The translations under genes and the position numbers were made by a program. Positions 59,221 through 64,000 of a stretch of DNA of 64,000 nt are shown here, piece after piece (the first letter of the stretch is position 1; every line of letters begins with the position of its first letter). The notes under the pieces are model-generated. The model saw only the letters and a list, made by a program, of their open reading frames with translations, was not told where the DNA came from and ran no database searches. This stretch comes from DASSUW01 sp963811895 (GTDB lineage: Bacteria > Actinomycetota > Thermoleophilia > Solirubrobacterales > Solirubrobacteraceae). Location of the stretch: NCBI GenBank assembly GCA_963811895.1, contig CAWETE010000012.1:248001-312000 (forward strand), written 5' to 3'.

Positions 59221-59781
59221 CTAGAACAGGCGGTAGCGAACCGTCGCGTCGCCCAGCTTCAGGCCGGGCGGCACCGTCCCGGCCGGCAGCCCGAAGGCGC
59301 CGTCGAGCGCCCCGGCGGCCACCGCGGTCAGCGACCCGGCGACGGGGCCGAGCCGGAGCGAGCCCCAGCCCCAGCCCAGACGCGCGCGGGAGAAGTCGAG
59401 CGAGAGGATCGGCACGCGGGCACCGCCCACAAGGGCGGTGAGCTGGCCGCGCAGCGGGTCGATGATGAAGTCGCGGAGCTCGACCGTCGTCCCCCCGGCG
59501 GTGAGCGAGATCCCGCCGCTGTGGCGGATCACGCCGCTCCGGAGGGTGCCCTTGAACGAGTTGGTGATCGGGAACGCGAGCGTGTCGGCGGCGAGCGCAC
59601 GTGCCGGGGCGATCGGGGCCGGGGCGACCCCGAGGCCCGTCAGGGCGCTGATCGCAGCGGGATCGAGCTTCAGCGTCGTCTCGCCGTAGCGCGAATGGTG
59701 GCCGCCGCTGGCGGCGGCTGGGGCGGTCGCGATCGCCAGCAGCGCGAGCGCCGATAGGAACGCGATTCGAAGACGGGACAC
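59221..59781 (-). CDS. Secreted HtaA-domain protein
   Basis: About 186 residues. The GTG at 59781 has GAGGAG 6 bases upstream and yields the signal 'LRIAFLSALALLAIATAPAAA'. One HtaA-type domain follows: 'ISALTGLGVAPAPIAPARA', 'FPITNSFKGTLRSGVIRHSGGISLTAGGTTVELRDFIID' (parts) and 'GDATVRYRLF' at the C-terminus. HtaA domains bind heme in corynebacteria, but the Thermoleophilia versions form a large uncharacterised group. Divergent from an ECF sigma gene. Confidence 0.8.
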   Translation of the reverse strand: MSRLRIAFLSALALLAIATAPAAASGGHHSRYGETTLKLDPAAISALTGLGVAPAPIAPARALAADTLAFPITNSFKGTLRSGVIRHSGGISLTAGGTTVELRDFIIDPLRGQLTALVGGARVPILSLDFSRARLGWGWGSLRLGPVAGSLTAVAAGALDGAFGLPAGTVPPGLKLGDATVRYRLF

Positions 59782-59894
59782 GATGGACTCCTCGGGTCGG
59801 ACGGCTTGTCGTCTTGACCTACGTGGCGCGCAGCCGCGCCGGTTGACGGATTTCGCACAACCGCGGGGCCACCCTGCCGCGTAGTACTCCTGTG

Positions 59895-60506
59895 ATGGCC
59901 GTAGCCGACGCACCGGTGCCGTACGCCAGAATGCTCGCCGTGCCCGGTCGACGCAGATCCCCGCGCGACGACGAGCGGCTCGCCGCGCGCCTGCGGCGCG
60001 GCGACCGCGATGCGCTCCGCGACGTCTACGACCGCTTCGGCTCGATGACGTTCGGCCTGCTGATGCAGATCCTGCGCGACCGCGCGTCGGCCGAGGACGT
60101 TCAGCAGCAGGTGTTCCTCGAGGTCTGGCAGCGCCGGCGCTCGTACGATCCCCGGCGTGCCGCTCTCGTCACGTGGATCCTCACGATCGCGCGCAGCCGC
60201 GCCATCGACGAGCTTCGGCGCCGGATCCCCGAGCCGCGCGACCCGACCGGCACGATCGCCGTGCTCGAGTCCGAGCAGACGCAGGACGGCAGCCAGTTCG
60301 ACGAGCTGGTCGAGCAGTGGCATCTCGGGCACTTCGTGGCGCGCCTTCCCGAGGGAGAGGCCGACCTCCTGCGTCGCCGCTTCTACCTCGGGCAGTCGCA
60401 GACGGAGATCGCCGAGGCGCTCGGCATCCCGCTGGGAACGGTGAAGTCGAGGATGCGCAGCGGGCTCGACGGACTGCGGCGGATGCTCGACGCGGAGGGA
60501 CGATGA
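59895..60506 (+). CDS. ECF-type RNA polymerase sigma factor (SigK-like)
   Basis: About 203 residues from the second start codon (ATG). Region 2 'ALRDVYDRFGSMTFGLLMQILRDRASAEDVQQQVFLEVWQRR' (parts) with 'LVTWILTIARSRAIDELRRR', region 4 'ARLPEGEADLLRRRFYLGQSQTEIAEALGIPLGTVKSRMRSGLDGLRRML' (parts). Coupled by ATGA to an RskA-type anti-sigma gene, so the pair is a membrane stress-sensing unit. Confidence 0.9.
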   Translation: MAVADAPVPYARMLAVPGRRRSPRDDERLAARLRRGDRDALRDVYDRFGSMTFGLLMQILRDRASAEDVQQQVFLEVWQRRRSYDPRRAALVTWILTIARSRAIDELRRRIPEPRDPTGTIAVLESEQTQDGSQFDELVEQWHLGHFVARLPEGEADLLRRRFYLGQSQTEIAEALGIPLGTVKSRMRSGLDGLRRMLDAEGR

Positions 60507-61169
60507 AGCGCGGGCACGATGCCGCCGCCTACGTGCTCGGCGAGCTCGACGCGACCGCCGCGGCCGAGTTCGAGCGCGCCATGAGCGCCGACTCGCGGCT
60601 GCGCGACGAGGTCGAGCGGCTGCGTCCGCTCGCACTCGGGCTCGACGCGCCTGCCCGCCGAGGCGTGGGACCCGCCGACGCCACCGCCACTGGCGCTTCC
60701 GGCCGACGAGCCGCGACCGTCTCGCGTGCGCTTCAGGCTCGCCGTGGCCGTCGCGGCGGTCGGCCTGGTCGTGCTCGGCGCCTCGGTCGGCGCGCTGCTC
60801 GACGACGACGGCTCGGTCAGCGATCCCCGCGGGCCCGAGGCCCGGATCGCGCTCGAGCCGCTCGGCGTCGCCGCGGGCGCGCTGGGCACCGTCGAGGTCC
60901 CGCGCGAGGGCGGCACGCCGGTGACCGTCAGGGTGAGCGGGCTCGAGCCCGAAGCGTCCGGCTTCTACGAGCTCTGGCTGCTCGGCGCCGACGGCGAGCT
61001 GGTGGCGCTCGGATCGTTCCGGGTCGCGCCCGACGGCACGGCTCGGGTGTCGCTGCCGCTGCCCGTCGACCCGGCGCGCTTCGAGTATTTCGACCTCTCG
61101 CTCGAGCCGGCTGACGGCGACCCCGGGCACTCGGGCGACTCGGTCCTGCGCGGCCCGACGACCTCGTGA
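60503..61169 (+). pseudogene. Anti-sigma-K (RskA) type membrane protein, one frameshift
   Basis: 'HDAAAYVLGELDATAAAEFERAMSADSRLRDEVERLRPL' (parts) is the N-terminal sigma-binding part. Near 60646 one extra base shifts the frame; the next frame continues 'LPAEAWDPPTPPPLALPADE', one membrane segment 'FRLAVAVAAVGLVVLGASVGALL' (parts) and an RskA C-terminal domain 'VRVSGLEPEASGFYELWLLGADGELVALGSFRV' (parts). About 221 residues when repaired. It would hold the sigma factor at the membrane until an outside signal triggers proteolysis. Confidence 0.8.
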
Positions 61170-61202
61170 GCCGACCGCGGGCGCGCGCCCGTACACAAGG
61201 TG

Positions 61203-62000
61203 ATGGGGTACTTCTCGAGCTCCTCGCCGCTGCGGCAGGTCGTCGGCCACCGCGCCACCGCGCTGTCGGGCCCGCGGGCGCTCCTGCTGATGGCGGCCCA
61301 TCCGGTCGCGTTCGAGGGCTTCTTCGCCCACACCGGGGCACTCGACGACCCCTACGCGCGGCTCGAGCGGACGGCGCGGGTGATGAACGTGATCGCCTTC
61401 GGCACCGTCGCGGAGGCTGACCAGAGGACGCGTGTCGTCCGAGCGATGCACCGGCGGGTGCGCGGCGAGCTGCCGGAGGCGGCCGGCCGCTTCCCGGCGG
61501 GCACGCCGTACCGGGCCGACGACCCGGCGCTGCTGCTGTGGATCCTCGCTGCGCTCGCCGACTCCGCCCGGCTGGTGTACGGCAAGTACGTCCGCCCGCT
61601 CGACGCCGCCGCGCGCGACGCGCTGTGGGAGGACTACCGGCTGGTCGGCTCGCTGTTCGGCCTCGAGGACGATCAGATGCCGGAGACCGCGGATGCCTTC
61701 GATGCCTACATGGCCGAGATGCTCTCGGGCGGGGACCTGTTCGTCACCGACCGGGCGCGCGAGCTGGCGATCGACATCGTGTTGCGCCCGCCGGTCTCGT
61801 GGCGAACGAGGCCGCTGCTCGAGCTCGTCAACCAGGTGACGGTCGGGCTGCTTCCGCCGCGGGTCCGGCGCATGTACGGCTTCTCCTGGGACCCCGTCCG
61901 TGCGCTCGCGCTCCACGGCGGGGCCGAGTACGTCAGGCGCGTGCTCGTGCCGGTGCTGCCGGAACGGCTCGCACGGATCGAGGTGGCGCGGGCGGCCTGA
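61203..62000 (+). CDS. MpaB-like oxygenase (DUF2236, Lcp-related)
   Basis: About 265 residues. 'GPRALLLMAAHPVAFEGFFAHTG' and 'RMNVIAFGTVAEADQRTRVVRAMHRRVRG'-like text (here VMNVIAFGT, then AMHRRVRG) with 'LLLWILAALADSARLVYGKYV' are the DUF2236/MpaB signature; conserved His residues would bind heme. The family includes the latex-clearing oxygenase and fungal MpaB. The substrate here is unknown. It follows the anti-sigma gene by 33 bases and may belong to that regulon. Confidence 0.82.
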   Translation: MGYFSSSSPLRQVVGHRATALSGPRALLLMAAHPVAFEGFFAHTGALDDPYARLERTARVMNVIAFGTVAEADQRTRVVRAMHRRVRGELPEAAGRFPAGTPYRADDPALLLWILAALADSARLVYGKYVRPLDAAARDALWEDYRLVGSLFGLEDDQMPETADAFDAYMAEMLSGGDLFVTDRARELAIDIVLRPPVSWRTRPLLELVNQVTVGLLPPRVRRMYGFSWDPVRALALHGGAEYVRRVLVPVLPERLARIEVARAA

Positions 62001-62016
62001 GGGCCGCCCGCGCCAC
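61983..62016. terminator. Bidirectional hairpin terminator with the stop codon in its loop
   Basis: Perfect 15-base arms beginning GTGGCGCGGGCGGCC (61983-61997) and their complement (62002-62016) around TGAG. The TGA is the stop codon of the MpaB-like gene. The convergent HtaA gene ends at 62020. Confidence 0.75.
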
Positions 62017-62019
62017 GAG

Positions 62020-63050
62020 CTAGCGCCCCCGCGCGTCGACGGTGGCGGTGCCGAGCACGAGGCCGGCGGTGAACGCCGTCGTCCCGAACGCGGCGTTGAG
62101 CGCGTCGGCGGCCCCCTGGGTCAACGCCGCGGTGACGCCGGGGACCGTGATCCGGCGGCCCGAGACCGTCGGCGTCGCCACGCTGAGGTCGAGGTCGAGG
62201 ATCGCGACCTTCGAGCTGCCGTTGACCGACGCGAACAGCTGCGGCGCGGCGCCGAGGCGGATGTCGAAGCCCTCGAGCCGCACGACGGTCGAGCCCTTGG
62301 TCAGCGAGATGCCGCCGGTGTGGCGGATCGTGCCGCCCGCCAGGTCCAGGTCCACGCGGCCGCCCGAGATCCGGAAGCTCGCCGTGGTCCCGCTCAGCGT
62401 GGCCGGCGCGACGACGCCGGGCGTGATGCCCTGCGAGGCCAGCGCGGCGAGTGCGTTCGCGTCGATCGCCAGCGCGGTGGCACCGGTGGCGCGCAGCTCC
62501 GTCCGCGACGGCACGGCACGCACCGACACGCGGCCGAGCGGGATGCCGCGGGAGAACGCGTGCACCCCGACCGCGGCGTTGAGAGCGCGGGCGGCCTTGC
62601 CCGTGAGCTGAGCCGTGAGCCCGCGCACGCGCGTCTCGAACCCGCGGCGCGTCACCGTCGGCCGCCCGCGCAGCTTGGCGACGTGCAGACGGCCGCCACC
62701 CACCTGGGCCGACAGGTTGATCTGGCGGCCGGTGGTCGTGACCAGGAAGCGGCGCAGGGCCACGCGCGTCCGGCCGGCGCTCAGCCGCAGGCCGCCGCCG
62801 TGGCGGATCACGCCGCGGCCGACGCGGGATCGATGCGGCCGCCGGTGACCGGGAAGACCACCCGCGCCCTGCGCGCCCGCGCGGGGTCGATCGGCGCGAC
62901 GGCGACGCCCAGCGACGCGAGCGCGTGGGCGGTGCCGCGGTCGAGCTTGATGCTGGTCGCCCCGCCGCTGAGCCTGACGTCGGCCGACGCGGCGGGCGCC
63001 ACCACGAGCAGGGCACCGGCGACCAGGCCGGCGACTCCGAGCTTCCTCAC
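62020..63050 (-). pseudogene. Secreted protein with two HtaA domains, one frameshift
   Basis: GTG at 63050 with GGAGG 4-8 bases upstream; signal 'VRKLGVAGLVAGALLVVAPAASA' (parts). Domain 1: 'SIKLDRGTAHALASLGVAVAPIDPARA' (parts), 'VFPVTGGRIDP', then after loss of one base near 62818 'VIRHGGGLRLSAGRTRVAL'. Domain 2: 'ALAIDANALAALASQGITPGV', 'SFRISGGRVDLDLAGGTIRHTGGISLTKGSTVVRLEGFDI' (parts). About 343 residues when repaired. It is paralogous to the single-domain protein at 59221. Likely surface or wall-associated; possible heme or hydrophobic-ligand binding. Confidence 0.78.
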
Positions 63051-63240
63051 GTGTTCCTCCGATCCGAGCTGATACGTGCGATCGGTACGGAGGTCCGCCG
63101 CGGCGCGGCCGGTCAGCTTTGCCGAGCTGGCGCGATCGGAGTCGGGGCGCCGCGTCGCCGCGGCGTCCCTCCCTCGATCTACGGCGCCACGCCTGGGCCG
63201 GTGAACTCGACCCAGTTGATGTTGGCGAGGTTGGTGGTGG

Positions 63241-63714
63241 CCCGCCCGCGTGCGCAACCTGCTCGCCAAGCTGCCCGACCGCGAGCGCGAACGCGTCCGC
63301 GAGACCTACTGGCAGGCGCTCGACGACGCCACCAGCGAGCGCGACGGCAAGCAGCGGCTGCAGGCGCTGGCCGGCGAGCTCAACCGCGCCGGTTACACCG
63401 CCGCCGCCCGCTGCCTGGCCGACGAGCTCGATGCGCTCGTCGTCCACCTGCGCTACCCGACCCGACACCGCCGCCGCTGGCGAAGCACCAACCTGCTCGA
63501 GCGATCGCTCGGCGAGGTCAAGTGTCGGACCAAGGTGATCGGCCGCTTCCCGGGCGAGACCAGCTGCCTGACCCTATTAGTCTGGGCGGTGCTCGACCTC
63601 TACATCACCAACGCCACCAACGGCATCCGCTTCACCGAGCTCGAACGCCAACGCCTCAGGCGGCTGCGCGACGAGGGACACGAACCCGCCCCGGAGGAGG
63701 TGAACGCCGCATAA
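63241..63714 (+). mobile_element. IS256-family transposase, C-terminal fragment
   Basis: About 155 codons: 'VRNLLAKLPDRERERVRETYWQALDDA' (parts), 'HRRRWRSTNLLERSLGEVKCRTKVIGRFPGETSCL' (parts) are the end of a Mutator/IS256-type transposase, including the last catalytic Glu region (NLLERS). The N-terminal two thirds are missing; upstream bases 63051-63240 hold no matching sequence. The terminal inverted repeat is not obvious. It is a dead remnant. Confidence 0.75.
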
Positions 63715-63770
63715 GGTAAAATGAACTGACCATTACCGGGAACCTGGGCCGCCGGCGGAGTTACAGCAGC

Positions 63771-64000
63771 TCAGGGACGCGACCGCTCGTTGAGTTCGGC
63801 GGCGACGGCGTCGAGCTCGGCCTCGGTGACCGGGAGAGGTCGGTGCCCTTCGGGAAGTACTGGCGCAGCAGCCCGTTGGTGTTCTCGTTGGTCCCGCGCT
63901 GCCAGGGCGCGTGCGGGTCGCAGAAGAAGATCTCGATGCCGGCGTCGACGCTGACCTGCTTCCAGTCGCGCATCTCGGGGCCCTGGTCCCAGGTCAGCGA
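63771..64000 (-). mobile_element. IS30-family transposase, C-terminal part (continues beyond the window)
   Basis: The end of the window encodes 'SLTWDQGPEMRDWKQVSVDAG', 'IEIFFCDPHAPWQRGTNENT' and 'NGLLRQYFPKGTDL', the IS30 DDE core, with the second Asp in WDQG and the Glu in NEN. Near 63837 one base seems missing in a C-run; the other frame ends 'EAELDAVAAELNERSRP' with stop at 63771. The start lies outside the window, so completeness cannot be judged. Confidence 0.8.

Noticed and set aside
63051..63240. N-terminal part of the IS256-type transposase upstream of the fragment
   Set aside because: No frame in this stretch gives transposase sequence; the element is truncated.

Overview
The window is very GC-rich, codon-dense DNA with GTG and TTG starts and many ATGA/GTGA stop-start overlaps. 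F420-dependent enzymes (LLM and PPOX types), several RibD-type reductases, HtaA-domain proteins, an LVIVD-repeat secreted protein and the secreted N-terminus 'VALAALVVALGGTAAA' all point to an actinobacterium. Thermoleophilia, of the Solirubrobacter/Conexibacter type, is the best guess; this is inference from gene content, not from a marker gene. I saw no rRNA, tRNA or CRISPR array.

Layout. 0.15-8.3 kb: an aromatic-acid catabolic island. One leftward operon carries a MetE-like methyltransferase, PobA, an SsuBC-type ABC transporter, a phenylacetate-CoA-ligase-like enzyme, a FadR-type regulator and a broken SHOCT gene; a divergent aldehyde dehydrogenase faces it. 8.4-17.5 kb: mixed secreted proteins and small enzymes, including a Vps62-like protein, an aerolysin/ETX-like secreted protein and a P450. 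17.5-19.5 kb: a coupled regulator/oxidoreductase operon. 19.5-22.5 kb: a repetitive acidic protein with a leader-like N-terminus next to a PqqD-like/M50 membrane protease with a periplasmic CxxC domain; this pair is the best candidate for an undescribed system. 22.5-43 kb: ordinary accessory metabolism, regulators, lipoproteins and secreted proteins. 43-49 kb: an ECF sigma/anti-sigma-like pair, a PilZ protein and a polyamine route (PLP decarboxylase, agmatinase, class III aminotransferase). 50.3-52.6 kb: a lower-quality stretch with an IS3 OrfA-Clp_N chimera and a broken SDR. 52.7-59.2 kb: a light/oxidative-stress-type cluster (FAD oxidoreductase, DUF1365, cyclopropane-fatty-acid-synthase-like enzyme, ECF sigma, MerR-DICT regulator, photolyase, SRPBCC). 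59.2-63 kb: two HtaA proteins around an ECF sigma/RskA-type pair and an MpaB-like oxygenase. 63.2-64 kb: IS256- and IS30-type remnants.

Reading-frame breaks are rare before 48 kb and common after it, extremely so at 52.74-55.95 kb. There single-base shifts, nearly all +1, break three genes whose motifs between the breaks are perfectly preserved. I read most of these as sequence or assembly error rather than gene decay. Genes typed 'pseudogene' below are interrupted as written and may well be intact in the organism.

Two copies of a nested palindromic repeat (at 1-149 and 43024-43246) and several strong hairpins sit at gene ends and probably serve as terminators.
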